DNA from: Macrothele yani
Taxonomy: Eukaryota; Arthropoda; Arachnida; Araneae; Macrothelidae
Length of the DNA: 64,000 nucleotides
Direction of reading: 5' to 3'
NCBI GenBank assembly: GCA_039090855.1
Contig: CM077011.1
Location: 37,653,501-37,717,500 of the forward strand
Shown here piece by piece: positions 10,712 through 22,205 of this stretch. The position numbers were made by a program, and so were the translations under genes. Position 1 is the stretch's first letter; the number at the start of each line of letters is the position of its first letter. The notes beneath the pieces were generated by a model. It was not told the DNA's origin, did no database searches, and worked only from the letters and a program-made list of their open reading frames with translations.

Positions 10712-10920
10712 GAAAGTGTGCAAAGACCGCCCCTATGGCCCAGAGCCAATCTTCCGAGGTGGGCCAAGGTTCGAGTCCTGGATGAGGCATGGGTGCTGCG
10801 CATATTTTACGACACTGGCTTTACGCCTTTCCTGGAAGCAGTGCTCTTAACTTAGGGACAAGCGACTGTTTATAGTAATCCGAGTTGCTCATAGTGGTCG
10901 GTAAACTCCGAAACAAAAAC
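10712..10920 (+). mobile_element. Decayed copy of tRNA SINE family A
   Basis: Diverged but collinear with the family at 25131, 38922, 56650 and 62669: a tRNA-like head with AAGGTTCGAGTCCTGGATGA, then GGCATGGGTGCTG, then AACTTAGGGACAAGCGACTG, then GAGTTGCTCATAGTGGTCGG and an A-rich end. Confidence 0.75.
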
Positions 10921-12044
10921 AAAATATGTACAAAGTTGGAATGGTAGCTTTCCGTTTGTGCTGCTCAAGATTGATTTAAGAAACTCAAAAGTGTAGTGAT
11001 GACGTGATCCTCGAAAGTGCGCGATTGGGATTTCCGATATCTGTTGAACATTGAAATACCAGCTTTGAAATTCGGCAGTTGCAGTTGTTGATGGAAAGTT
11101 TAATATTAGATCTGCTAATTTGTACACCTCAATAAACACTATGCCCAGTTATTCAACTTTATGTAACAAGTAATGTCTCTTACTGATTTATTTTGTATTC
11201 ATCAAGGGAATAAAACACCTTCAGTTCATTTTTTAATAGAGCTGTACGTATCAAAATTTGAAGCATAGAGTTCTTTAAGCTCTGATAGTAGATGTTCAGG
11301 GAAGCTTTTACAAAATTTATCAAAACAGTTCAAATCGAACAAAGCCACGAATTTAAGATATAATATCACTGATTTTAATTCATTGACACTTCACACAAAC
11401 TGAAACCTCTCTCGCGAAACACGCGCTGTTAAAGGCGGAAGCATGGAAGGACTGAGTAGTCCGAAGTCTTCTCTTTTCTGAGCGATGTTCCATTCACCTC
11501 CATACGCTGATTCAGGTCTTCTCTTTTCTGAGCAATGTTCCATTCACCTCCATACGCTGATTCAGGTTGTCATGGAAACGCTAGCAGGTGATCGTATCAA
11601 AGTTCTTTGCATCAGAACAGCGAAGACTCGAAGACCTGCTTGCGCTATGCCGTTGGTCATCGCTCGCCAGACTGATTCTCATAATCGAAAGACTTGAGTC
11701 CGCTCTTGTTTTTTTGCACCGAAAGCATCGACATATCTTAATACCGTCGATAATTGACTTTTATGTGTATATACTTTATTTGTGCATTCTCTGGGCTACG
11801 CAGCTAGCCTAGCTAGCTTCGAATATACGCCACTGGAATAAATCCGTATAGTAAAATGGAACTCATAAGTTACCACCGCAAAACTAGTTTAGAAGTACTC
11901 CCAATAATAAATTACTCCATTGGGAGTACTTCTGTACTACAGTTTAAGAAGTGCGAACCATTTTATGGGTTAAACACTTCTTTTAAGATATAACAGAAGT
12001 AAGTACACACACCGGACAGAACATTAATTCCCCTCCAGAAATTT
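10921..12044. other. Mostly unassigned; contains a 50-bp tandem duplication
   Basis: No gene seen. Besides the duplication at 11467-11566 it contains a short palindrome around 11890-11935 (ACTCCCAATAATAAATTACT…CATTGGGAGTACTT). Confidence 0.45.
11467..11566. repeat. 50-bp tandem duplication
   Basis: Two adjacent copies of a 50-bp segment beginning TCTTCTCTTTTCTGAGC and ending CATACGCTGATTCAGG differ at a single base (GCGATG against GCAATG). Confidence 0.95.
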
Positions 12045-12925
12045 ACTCTTATTACTTAGTTACATCACCACGTGCAGAAATCACAGCATTAATTCTTGCT
12101 GGAAGAGATTCAAACAGATGATTTAAATTACTTGAGTCAATTTTTGCCCATTCTAAGAAGAGTTTGTCTCGCAATTCATTGAGATTCTTGAGATACTGAA
12201 GTTTGGTTTTTACCCTTCGTTCAAGGTGGTCCCATAAATTCTCAATGGGATTTAAATCTGGAGATTTAGCAGGACAGTCCATGTGTCCCAAAGCTGTGTC
12301 ATAATCTTCACACCAGTCCATAATGGCTTTAGCTCTATGGAACGTACAGTCGTCATCCTGGTAAATTGAATAAATTACTCGATGAAAATCCTATAAATGT
12401 TGTGCAAAAGGAAACGCGTAATTGTTTAAAATTTCTCTGTAAGCATGCTGATTCATCACATTCGTCACCTCTACTAGTGGACCGAATTCACAACCATTAA
12501 AACAACACCACAGCATTAAAAATCCACCTCCTTTGGCAAGAGCTATTTGAATACATTCAGGATTGAATGTTTCTTTAGACCCCTGTTGACCCCACACCTT
12601 CTATCATTTGAACATAAGCAAATTTTGGATTCATCAGACCATATGACAGACTTCCAATGATCAACAGTCCGTGTCCTGTGAGCTTTGGCCCAAGCTAATC
12701 GAAATTTTTTTGCGAGCTGAAGTTAACATTTGTTTCAGTCTTGCAACTCAACAGATATCCATTCGATGAAGTTCCCTACGCAAAGTTCTCTCCCATATAG
12801 ACGTGTGAGGTCCATTATTAACGAATTGGAGGAGTTTCTACCTTGTTTCAAATCCATTTCCGTTGACCAGGCGAGAAATACTGCGCAGGTCACGACTTTT
12901 CAAAATGGTGTTTCGCCAACCAGTG
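12045..12925 (-). pseudogene. Tc1-like transposase pseudogene (lineage D)
   Basis: Two frames on the minus strand carry adjoining parts of a Tc1 transposase: 12597-12391 has GGFLMLWCCFNGCEFGPL (normally GG…MVWGCFS…G) and 12321-12052 has SPDLNPIENLWDHLERRV with the catalytic E. The second Asp region (usually QDNAP) lies in the broken stretch between. N-terminal parts are traceable only weakly to about 12720. Terminal repeats were not identified, so the outer limits are approximate. Confidence 0.8.
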
Positions 12926-13855
12926 ATGTATTCGGGTATCTTCTCGGGGGTGCTTAGCCCCCGGAAATCCCCTTATGTTTAGTCTAATCGCTTAGCCGCC
13001 GATCTCCCCTTATGTTTAGTCTAATTGTTTTAATTTATGACTGAATATTTGGAGAAATTATTAAAAAACACTGAAGAAAATGAGGGAAAATATTATGATA
13101 TTAATAAAAAAAGCATCCACATGGACTTCCATATTTCTATCATCTTTCAATAACACATTTAACAGTCCTCGCTGTAGGGGCAATTTTTCAAGTACTGACA
13201 AGTCGGACTACTTCCGCTATACAAACCTAATTCCACGGAGTAGGAAAGCTTGCACTGCAATACATCGTTACACTTTGGAGACTGGCATTTAGCTGTGTTT
13301 CAGTCTTCTAGATGCCGGCTTTCCATGTATACGGCTAAGCCTCAGTGTACATAATGGTACGTTAAGGCTTCCAACAACAAAATATTTGCTACCTAATTTT
13401 TAACAATAGCAAATTGTTAGAAATTGTTCCTATCAATTTTCTTTTCCCCCTGGCGATGGAAAGTTTACATTCTGTGACCAAAAAAAATCGTAACTACTAA
13501 AGTGCTGATCTAAATAATCTAAAAAGACTGAAACCAAATGGCAAGGGAATGGTTTACACCATACTTTTTCAGGTAACACTGTAATGACTCCTTAGTAATC
13601 AGAAATACGCTTGTAGTAAGGCGAGGACATGTTTACCAATCCTAATGTTTTTTGGTGCATTTTTTCCTGCACAGCGTTATCTTTCTAACATCCTCAATAT
13701 TTTACACCACCCCATAGTGAAATCCATGGTGCATTACTGAATTAAAGCAAAGGTATAATATGTTTACATTTTTAATCACTTGCATGTGTAGATTTCTTGG
13801 AATTTGCATTTGCGATACACGAGCATACATTTTTTTATATGTATTAATGTGTGTG
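12926..13855. other. Unassigned; short direct repeat at start
   Basis: CCCCTTATGTTTAGTCTAAT occurs twice (about 12970 and 13008), and CGGGGGTGCTTAGCCCCCG near 12943 forms a hairpin. The rest is AT-rich without recognisable coding. Confidence 0.45.
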
Positions 13856-14200
13856 CACTGTAAAAAAAAATTCTGTAGATTTTACGGGTTTAAACCGTTT
13901 TCCAGGGTGCCAACACAAAACCGTAAAATCTACAGTTTTATGCCGTGTTGGAGCAAAGCTACAGCTTTACTCCAACACAATCAACACATTCGTTCCAGCC
14001 AAATTTTTGTGTTTTCGTGATTATTTGGACTGTGACTCGCTCCAGCCAAATTCTGTGCTGTTTTCTTCATTAAATGCGGTGTTGGAGCAAAGTTATAGCT
14101 TTGCTCCAACACGGCATAAAACTGTAGATTTTACGGTTTTGTGTTGGCACCCTGGAAAACGGATTAAAACCGTAAAATCTACAATTTTGTTTTTACAGTG
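13856..14200. mobile_element. Palindromic MITE with nested hairpins
   Basis: 345 bp with inverted termini CACTGTAAAA…TTTTACAGTG. The arms (about 13856-13985 and 14072-14200) contain further inverted motifs: GTAGATTTTACGG pairs with CCGTAAAATCTAC within each arm, and GTTGGAGCAAAGCT pairs with AGCTTTACTCCAAC. The flanks are TG-rich, so the target duplication is ambiguous. No coding capacity. Confidence 0.88.
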
Positions 14201-14210
14201 TGTGTATATA

Positions 14211-15437
14211 CACTGAAGTGCCAGAAAAACTGGTACACCAGTCTAATACTTCGTAGGTCCCCCCCCCCCCCCCCCCCCCGGAAGCGCAGGATTGCAGAAA
14301 TACGACGGAACATGGACTCCACTAGCTTCTGGAAATATGCTGTAGGCAATGCTTCCTGCAGAGTGTTCCACAATTCTGGTGTATTCCGAGGTCTCGGATT
14401 CCTGTGTTCGATAGCGCGTTGCATGGCATCCCAAATGTGTTTTATCACGTTCAGATCTGGGGACTTGGGTGGGAATGGCAACACCCCAAACTCAGATGAA
14501 TGCTGCTCTAATCATAATGTGGCATCCCGACACTTGTGTAGAGGTGCATTGTCCTGTTGCAGCAGGCCCAACCTATCAGCATGAATGCAGGACATGAACG
14601 GGTGTACCTCGTCAGAAAGGATGCACACATAGCGTAGGCCAGTCAAAGATGTTTGTAAACGTACCAGGGGTCCCAGTGAAGTCTAGCTTAACACACTCCA
14701 TACCATTGCGGACCCCCACCAGCCGGTACAGTTCCCTGTTGACAGGCGGGATCCATGGCTTCATGGGGCTTGCTCCACACACGAATCCTTCCATCTGCCC
14801 GAAACAGTTGGAAACGCGACTCGTCGGACAAGACTACTTGTTTCCAGTCATCAAGTGTCCAGTGGCGGTGTTGCCGTGCCCAAGCGAGGCACATAGCTCT
14901 GTGTTGTGCACCCATCAAGGGGACTCGAGTTGGGCGTCGGCTCCCAAAGCCCATATCGTTCAGTGTACGTTGCACAGTCCGGACGCTGATGCTTGTTGAG
15001 GCTCCAGCATTGAATTCCGATGACACCTGCGAGAGTGTTGCACGCCTATCGCGTGAAACGATTCTTGACAGCCGACGATTGTCACGTTCACCCAAATGTC
15101 TTTTTACGGCCACATTGGTATCGTAGGCTGGAGGTTTTCCCGGAATTCTGGTAATCACGGGGCACACCCTTGCAATGGTCATCCGTGAAAATCCGAACTT
15201 CATTTCTACCTCCGAAATACTATGGACCATCTCACGAGCGCCAACTATGACACCGCGTTGAAAATCGCTTAAATCGTTATTACTTGTCCTTTTCATGGTG
15301 AAAACATCTCTGACAGCTGGTAAGGGTGTCCATCGCTTTATATACGCACTGGCGGACGCAACCGAGTACGCGCATAGGTGACGTTGCTACGTATTTTGCA
15401 TAAGCTCGTCTGTACCAGTTTTTCTGGCACTTCAGTG
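14211..15437 (-). mobile_element. Tc1-like transposon (lineage E), full length
   Basis: Both termini are present as CACTGAAGTGCCAGAAAAAC and its complement, with TA at 14209-14210 and 15438-15439. At 1227 bp it is a normal compact Tc1. It lies only 10 bp from the end of the MITE at 14200. Confidence 0.95.
14243..15296 (-). pseudogene. Tc1-like transposase, frameshifted (lineage E)
   Basis: The ATG at 15296 (MKRTSNNDLSDFQRG) opens a frame of 202 residues that includes the helix-turn-helix (VEMKFGFSRMTIARV) and the first catalytic Asp in VLSDESRFQLF. It shifts frame after GGG (about 14700). The continuation holds QQDNAPLH and, at 14484, PFPPKSPDLNVIKHIWDAM. There the third catalytic position reads NVIKHIW instead of NPIEHIW, so the Glu appears to be Lys. 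Near the C-terminus a run of about 22 C (14258-14279) disrupts the frame before the family stop. Non-functional. Confidence 0.85.
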
Positions 15438-15492
15438 TATATAACAAAATTGTGATTACATGTACATGATCAGTTAACAAGTTTCAGCCCCC

Positions 15493-15730
15493 TCAAAATT
15501 TGTAATTACCCCCCCCCCCCGGAAAAAACTCTCTGAATGCAACCCTGTCGCTAACAGTTTCCTTTTCATTTGCAGTCGAGTTTGATTTACACCAATCTTT
15601 ATAAACACGTAGAACTATTCCTTTACTAACACCTGCAAATTCAACAACTTCCTTGACGCCGTATCCTTTTGACCTGCTAAAGCTTTTTGGCAATCAGTTG
15701 CATCTCTTTTTCGACCCACTGATTTTAATT
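15493..15730 (-). pseudogene. Helix-turn-helix fragment of a transposase-like protein
   Basis: The minus strand encodes KGYGVKEVVEFAGVSKGIVL followed by RVYKDWCK, a pattern like the DNA-binding helix-turn-helix of transposases. Upstream frames RKRDAT… are in another phase. No catalytic core is nearby, so the family is uncertain. Confidence 0.4.
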
Positions 15731-16210
15731 TTTCAAAAATTTCCTGCTTAAAATTTGCTTGCAGAAAGAAATAACACATATTCTATTATTATATAACCCA
15801 GAAACATTTAAATCAAATTCTAATTATAAGAAATAAATGGCATTAAACAATTACATATATTGATGCAGGTGACTAATTTTTTTTTTTTTTGTGTCTTTAT
15901 TTTCTAATAGAAGATCAGAATTGTTGTTATGAGCACTTTAAAGCCTGAGACTTCATCACAACCCGTCGAGAGAAATATTATTATAACAAAAAAGCTATCC
16001 ACTCCTTCTGTGAGAGCGAGTTAACCATTTTTCATTTCTGTAATCACAGCATGAAGATCTCACTTTTATTTCTCGCGAGTGTTTTTGAAATTATTTCATC
16101 TGTTTCATTTCTAGGAAGACAGCTTTTTTGTTCTTCCAAAGCAGCAAAACGTAAATTAAATGCTCATTTGTAGGTACAGAAAAGCTAGTAAAGAAAAATG
16201 GGAAATGCAA

Positions 16211-16241
<31 letters not shown>

Positions 16242-16692
16242 GTACGTTTCGTACTTTTTTAAACATACAAAACTACTGAGGAAGAGGGCACAATTTAAAC
16301 CTCGCTGATAACAAAGAAGAAAAATAAATTGAGTGAGAAAACGAGCAGAAGGCACTTTTTATTTTCTCCGTCATAACACGATGTATGTGATCTCTTTGTC
16401 TTTCAAGAAAAATAAGTGTTATGAATTATTTCGTGCAACATTTTCATAGGCAAACAGCGCTTGCTTTAATCATAAATGTGCTTTTTTCGTCTTCTTTGTT
16501 ATTGTTGCATTTTCTGATAATTATGTACGTAGAAACTTGGGTATTTCCGAAGGTAATTTCAAATGCTCATTATTTATCAAAACGTGTTTTTCGATAAAAT
16601 TTGCTTGAACAAACGAAAGAAATAATGTACTTTGGAGAAATACAGGATGAGAACGCTTTGCAAGTTATATTCCACTATGTACACTATGTACA
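15731..16692. other. Unassigned, with (TG)n microsatellite
   Basis: AT-rich sequence with a TG dinucleotide run at about 16211-16239. A pyrimidine tract ending TTTCATTTCTAG near 16114 resembles a splice acceptor, but no convincing exon follows. Confidence 0.5.
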
Positions 16693-19600
16693 GGGATGTA
16701 AGGTCAGGTGATGCGTAACATCACAGCCTCTCCTTGACAAATGTCAACCCCGCCTTCTCGTGGTGCATCCTGTTCCCACTAAAGGGGCTCTGACGACCGC
16801 CCATAGCGGTATAACTATACCATCGGGATTAGAGGAAATTCTATCCCACACTCACCAACCCGCTTGGCCAGCGTGGTGAGTTATGGCCAAACCCCTCCAA
16901 AATGACTCCACAACTTAAATCTTGGCCCTCAGTCTCCGGCAGCTGGAATGTACCTGGCCAAGGCAGCGGCCAGTGCGACATGAAGGCAGAGGGTGCTAAG
17001 AATCCCCGGAGGACCGGACTAGGCTGCCATCTGATGCTGACCTTGGCAACGTACAATGGACGCTCCCTATCTTCTGATTCAAGGCTTCTTGAATTGGAAG
17101 AGGAACTACAAAGGATCAAGTGGGACATCGTGGGGCTAAGTGAGGTAAGGAGAAAAGGAGAAGATCTCATTGAACTGAAAAGTGGACATCTCTTCTACTA
17201 TCGTGGGACAGATACTGGCTGAACTAGTGGTGTTGGATTTATAATAAACAAGAAACTGAAGGATAAAGTGGTAGAAGTTGAAAGTTCCTCTGACAGAGCT
17301 GCACGACTCGTTATCCAACTATCGAGAAGATACCAGGCTCAGATTATTCAAACTTATGCACCCACCACAAGTCATCCTGAAGAAGAAATTGAAGAATTTT
17401 ATGAGGAAATTTGTCATCTAAATAATAAAGGTAAGCAGCACTTGAAAATAATTATGGGAGATTTCAATGCAAAAATAGGGCAACGGCAACAGAATGAAAC
17501 TTCAGTAGGTAAATTCGGTCACGGCAACAGAAACCAGCGTGGAAATACTCTCGTTGAGTTTGCAGAGGCAGAAGGGTTTTTCATCTTGAACTCCTTTTTC
17601 AAGAAAAAGCCACACAGGAAATGGACATGGAGACATCCAAATGGGACGACAAGTGAAATTGATTTTATTATGTGTAACAAAAAAGTCGTCGTAGAAGACT
17701 GCAGTGTGCTAAACAAGTTCAACACAGGTAGTGACCATAGATTGGTGAGATGTAAGATGCACCTCAACACTAAACTTGAACGTGGCAAGCTCATAAGACA
17801 AACAAAATCTATTGACATAACCAACCTTAAAAAACACCATAATACCTTCAAGTTGGAACTGAAGAACAGGTTCTCTGCTTTAGAAGGCCTAACATCGGAA
17901 GAAGTGGACATCTCTGAAGTTAACAGAAAAGTAACCAAAGCTCTTATGGAAACAGCAACAAAATTAGCTGGGTCTAAGAACAAGTTGCATGTAAATAAAT
18001 TATCAGGAAAAACGAAAATGTTGATGCAAAAAGAAGAGAGATGAATACAACTAAAGAAGATGTGACTTCCAAAGTGGAATATATAGAGCTATGCAAGACA
18101 GTACGAAAAAGTATCACTGAAGACGTAAGAAAATTCAACTGTGAACTAGTGAGGAAAGCAATTGAAAACAACCAAAGCCTAAAGATAGCAAAGGGACATC
18201 TCAGTAAGGGAAGAAAACAGATTATGGCACTGAGAAAAGAAGATGGTTCTGTAACAAGAAATAGAGGCGAAATTTTGACAAGAGTGAAAGATTTCTACTC
18301 CAAATTATATGAAAGGGATGATACATGCACTCCAGACATCATGAAAGATACCAGTACCAGAGTTCCTCCAGTCCTTCCAGCAGAAGTTGCACATGCAATC
18401 AAGAACATGAAGCGGGGAAAAGCTCCAGGAGAAGATCGAATTACTGTAGACATCATACAAGAAGCAAGTGGAGAAATCGAAACAGTACTCGCCCAAATTT
18501 TCACTCGATGCCTTAATGAAGGAAAGATTCCTGAGGATTGGAACACCGCTACAATGATCCTGCTACATAAGAAAGGTGACATTGAGGATCTCGGAAACTA
18601 CAGACCTATCAGCCTCCTATCAGTAGTTTATAAAATCTTCACTAAAGTTCTTTCACACCGCTTGAAGGTAACACTGGACATGGCTCAACCGAGAGAACAA
18701 GCTGGATTCAGGAGTGGCTACAGCACAATAGATCATATCCATGTGCTGAGAGAACTAATTGAAAGAGCGAGGGAATATGAACTTCCACTGTGCATGGCTT
18801 TTATCGATTATGAAAAAGCCTTTGATTCGGTGAAACCATCAGCAGTTACAATGGCTCTGAAAACCTGCGGTATTGAAGATGCATACATTAATATTATTAA
18901 TAACATCTATGAAAATGCAAGTGCAAAGATTAGGCTGTTTGAAAATACAACACACATAAAAATTGGAAAGGGAGTGAGACAAGGTGACACCATATCTCCA
19001 AAGCTCTTTAATGCCACATTGGAGGGTGTTTTTCAGTCACTGAGCTGGGAAAACAAGGGGATAAAGATTAATGGAGATTATCTAACCCACCTTCGTTTTG
19101 CTGATGACGTAGTCATTTTTGCAACTAGCCCATCAGAGCTGCAGAGTATGATCCAGGAACTTGCTGACAAGAGTAAAGAAGTGGGATTAAAAATGAACTT
19201 TCAGAAGACAAAAGTGATGTTCAATGCTTTTACAAGAAATGAAGATTTATCGATTAATGGAGAAAAGCTGGAGATAACAGACACGTACATTTATCTTGGA
19301 CAGCAGATATCAAGTGAGGGTCACATTGATGAAGAAATTAATCGGCGCACAAAACTTGCCTGGAGAGCTTTTGGAAGAAACAGCATAATTTTCAAGAGCA
19401 ATATGCCATTATGTCTTAAAAGAAAAGTGTTTGATCAATGCATCCTTCCAGTGCTTACGTATGGTGCAGAGACGTGGACCTTAACTAAAAGAGACATACA
19501 AAGGCTGCAGACAACTCAAAGAAGCATGGAGAGGTGCATACTTGGTGTAACCAGGAGAGAGATAAGAAGAGGAACTCGTGGATCCGAAAAATGACAAGAG

Positions 19601-19880
19601 TGGAAGACATCATGATCAGAGTCAAATCCCTGAAATGGCAATGGGCTGGACATACTGCCAGAAGGACAGATCATCGATGGACAGCCGAAATTTTAGATTG
19701 GATTCCAAGGGACAGGAAAAGACCCAGAAGAAGACCACATGGGAGATGGGTGGATGAAATTCGAAAGTATGCAGGGGTGACATGGAGGAGACTGGCACAA
19801 GACAGACCGTTGTGGAGGAAAGCTTGGGGAGACCTTCGTCCAGCAGTGGATTGATAATGGTTGACAATGATGATGATGAT
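16693..19880 (+). mobile_element. RTE-type LINE copy 1, full length, inactivated
   Basis: It begins GGGATGTAAGGTCAGGTGAT, as do copies 2 and 3, and ends with TTGACAATGATGATGATGAT. There is no poly(A); a short simple-repeat tail is characteristic of the RTE clade. The next base block is the left end of a Tc1 element at 19883. Copies 1, 2 and 3 are close enough to align without effort. Confidence 0.93.
16902..19858 (+). pseudogene. RTE endonuclease-reverse transcriptase, broken
   Basis: The protein nicks target DNA with an APE-type endonuclease and primes reverse transcription there. Endonuclease motifs: LATYNGRSLSSD near the N-terminus, DIVGLSEVR (catalytic Glu), IIMGDFNAKIG and TGSDHRLV. Reverse transcriptase motifs: FIDYEKAFDSV, GVRQGDTISPKLF and LRFADDVVIFA. 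Damage seen against copies 2 and 3: TGA replaces AGA at 17220-17222; a 1-nt loss near 18033 ends the frame at 18044; a 2-nt gain near 19562 ends the second frame at 19594; and a 1-nt gain near 19822 changes the C-terminus. The longest open piece is 18041-19594 (517 residues). Confidence 0.92.
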
Positions 19881-19882
19881 GA

Positions 19883-21437
19883 CACTGGTGTGCAAAAATT
19901 AAGGACGAAGAGGAGAAATTAGCATAACAGCGGAACGAGCAGGCAGAACGGACCGAAAGACCACTTAGGAGATAGACTAGGGTCCGGTACGGTAGGGCAT
20001 GCGCATACATGCAGCATGACGTAGGGGAGGGGGGGGGTGTCGGAAGGGTATAAAGAACACGAGCGGTGTACGCTCAGCAATTCGGTGAAAGCTATTGCAC
20101 GGTGTACATCGGTTTGAACGACGTCGAGTTGCTGCCACCGTGTGATATGCCCAACAGGCAATCCAGTAGATGACATCTGGATGACTTTACCCGAGGTCGC
20201 GTCACTGGGAAGTTGGAAGAAGGTCGAAGTGTGACTAGTGTGGCCGAAACGTTTGGGATCACTCACAGCATCGTTTCACGAGCATGGATAGCATTTCAAA
20301 CGACAAGCACAGCTGTCCGAGAGTTTAGCAGTGGTCGTCCATGAGCAGACACGGCGGCGGACGACCGGTATATTGTCGTACAGGCGAGAAGAGACAGACG
20401 GCAGACAGCGGGAGAAATCTCAAGGCACATGCAACAGACAACTAGACGTCCGTTATCGCGTTTTACCATAGCCAGGAGGCTGCACAAAGGTGGTATATTT
20501 GCACGACGACCAGTACAGTGTGTGGCATTAACACCTGCTCATCGGAGACGGCGGTTCCTGTGGTGCCAGGATCACAAGAACTGGACACATCAGCAATGGA
20601 GTCGAGTTCTCTTTACGGATGAGAGCCGATTTAGTCTGACGAGCGATTCTGGACGTATACACATCAGTAAAGAGCAGGGAACACGTAATCACACCTCCAA
20701 CATAATCGAAAGGGACCGGTTTGGAGGTGGCGGAGTTCTCGTTTGGCGCGTTAACATGCTTGGTAGCCGTACTGACCTCCACATCTTCCAAGGAGGTTCA
20801 GTCACTGGTGTCCGCTATTGTACCGATGTTCTCCTGCCTTACGTGCGTCTGTTTAGAGGTGCTGTGGGTCCTGAGTTCCTCTTCATGGACGACAACGCTA
20901 CACCTCATCGTACAGTGGCTGTCGCAGAGCTGTTGGAGAGTGAAGATATTCAACGCATGGATTGGCCCGCAAGGTCCACGGCCCTAAATCCAATCGAACA
21001 CCTGTGGTACCTTCTCGGGAGACGCTTGGCGGCACGTCACAAGCCTCCAGCAACGATTCTGCAGGTGCAATTGGCGCTACAAGAGGAATGGGCCGCGATG
21101 CCTCAACAGCTCCTTGACAACCTCGTCATCAGCATGGACAGAAGTTGTAAATCCTGGAACGCAGTCAGAGGTGATCATATTCCCTACTAAAGACTGGATT
21201 TTTTTGGCAGCCGCCTGTCACATGGACGTTTCTGTCTTCTGTTCAGTTGTGCTCGAAGCTACCTTTTTAATAAAGTGCCTTTGTAGCCTTTGGATTCATT
21301 GTTTGGATGGTTTTGCTCACTTGTCCCATATTCTTACATCTTGGGGATCTTATGGTATGATTTGAGTCGATGTGGAGCACTTCTGCACGACGTTACATTC
21401 GAAAAACCGTCTCGTCCTTAATTTTTGCACGCCAGTG
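19883..21437 (+). mobile_element. Tc1-like transposon (lineage A, copy 2), full length
   Basis: 1555 bp between inverted termini CACTGGTGTGCAAAAATTAA and its complement. TA follows the right end (21438-21439), but the left flank is GA, directly after the TGATGATGAT tail of RTE copy 1. The expected left TA has therefore mutated or been replaced. Confidence 0.92.
20147..21190 (+). pseudogene. Tc1-like transposase with two N-terminal nonsense codons
   Basis: A 347-codon frame from ATG 20147 (MPNRQSSR) to the family end GDHIPY. Two TGA codons interrupt it at 20171-20173 and 20342-20344. In the copy at 1-885 both positions are CGA, so both look like CpG-to-TpG decay. Downstream of the second stop the frame is open from ATG 20429 for 253 residues and keeps VLFTDESRFSL, FMDDNATPH and LNPIEHLW, the three catalytic positions. 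Without the N-terminal DNA-binding domain it should not transpose. Confidence 0.92.
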
Positions 21438-21805
21438 TACATTACATATCGTAGCTGACATCCTTCATCTCAAACGAAAGCTTTTCATTTCTACCTGTCT
21501 ATTTTTCAGCTTCTTTTTCGTTACCAAAAAATCACCGATCAACCGCAAAAATTCCAGTCTTCTCTGATAACGTGACGTTTTTTTTACCATACAATAGAAA
21601 TTCGATTGAATGTACATGCATTTTTCAGAGGTACGAATGTCTTTTACTCCACATCAGATCTAAACGAAATTTATTAAACTGTTTCAAAGTGAGGTACGTC
21701 ACTGCTCTGAACGTTTCAATAATGCGATTTTTTTTTCGGAGTTCAAACGACCAGCATGAGTAACTGAGTAAATGAGAAATCCAAAGCGAATCGGGCAAGA
21801 ATATT
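21438..21805. other. Unassigned spacer
   Basis: Downstream of the Tc1 end. No recognised feature. Confidence 0.35.
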
Positions 21806-21900
21806 ACCCATGCCTTATTCGGGACTCGAACCTGGGTCCACTCGGACGAATGATCAGAAGCCAGCGCTTCAGACCACTCGCTCTCCGGGGCGGCACAACG
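21806..21900 (-). mobile_element. Fragment of tRNA SINE family A (head only)
   Basis: The minus strand carries the start GTGCCGCCCCGGAGAGCGAG, GATCATTCGTCCGAGTGG and a B-box-like GGTTCGAGTCCCG. The 3' body is missing. Confidence 0.65.
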
Positions 21901-22045
21901 CCTTTGCTTCTCAGTTATCCGGGCAAACGTTTTTATGATTTAACATGCACTTCAGCAGTAAATGATCATGTATAAGAAGTTAATGCTTTTTCACTCATTT
22001 TGGTCTTTTTCGTATGTTCCACTTTTTTTGGCGAAGGGGGGAGGG

Positions 22046-22200
22046 TTAATGAGCACAGTGACCAACTCGATAAGCAGTCGCTCATCTGTATTTGCGATCA
22101 TTGGTTCCAGGGAAGGGAGCGAGCCAGTGCGTCAAGAAAAACACAACATCCATGCCACACGGGATTCGAACCCGGACCCATTTCGGACGAATAATCTTTG
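22046..22200 (-). mobile_element. Partial copy of tRNA SINE family A
   Basis: Collinear on the minus strand with the SINE body: GGGTTCGAATCCCGTGTGGC, then CATGGATGTTGTGTTT, then CTTCCCTGGAACCA. The first part of the tRNA head and the tail are decayed. Confidence 0.75.
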
Positions 22201-22205
22201 CTCAG

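Noticed and set aside
16078..16150. Possible splice acceptor (TTTCATTTCTAG) followed by 36 bp and GTAAAT
   Set aside because: Donor is weak, the 12-residue product has no resemblance to the acidic candidate exons, and no phase partner exists nearby.
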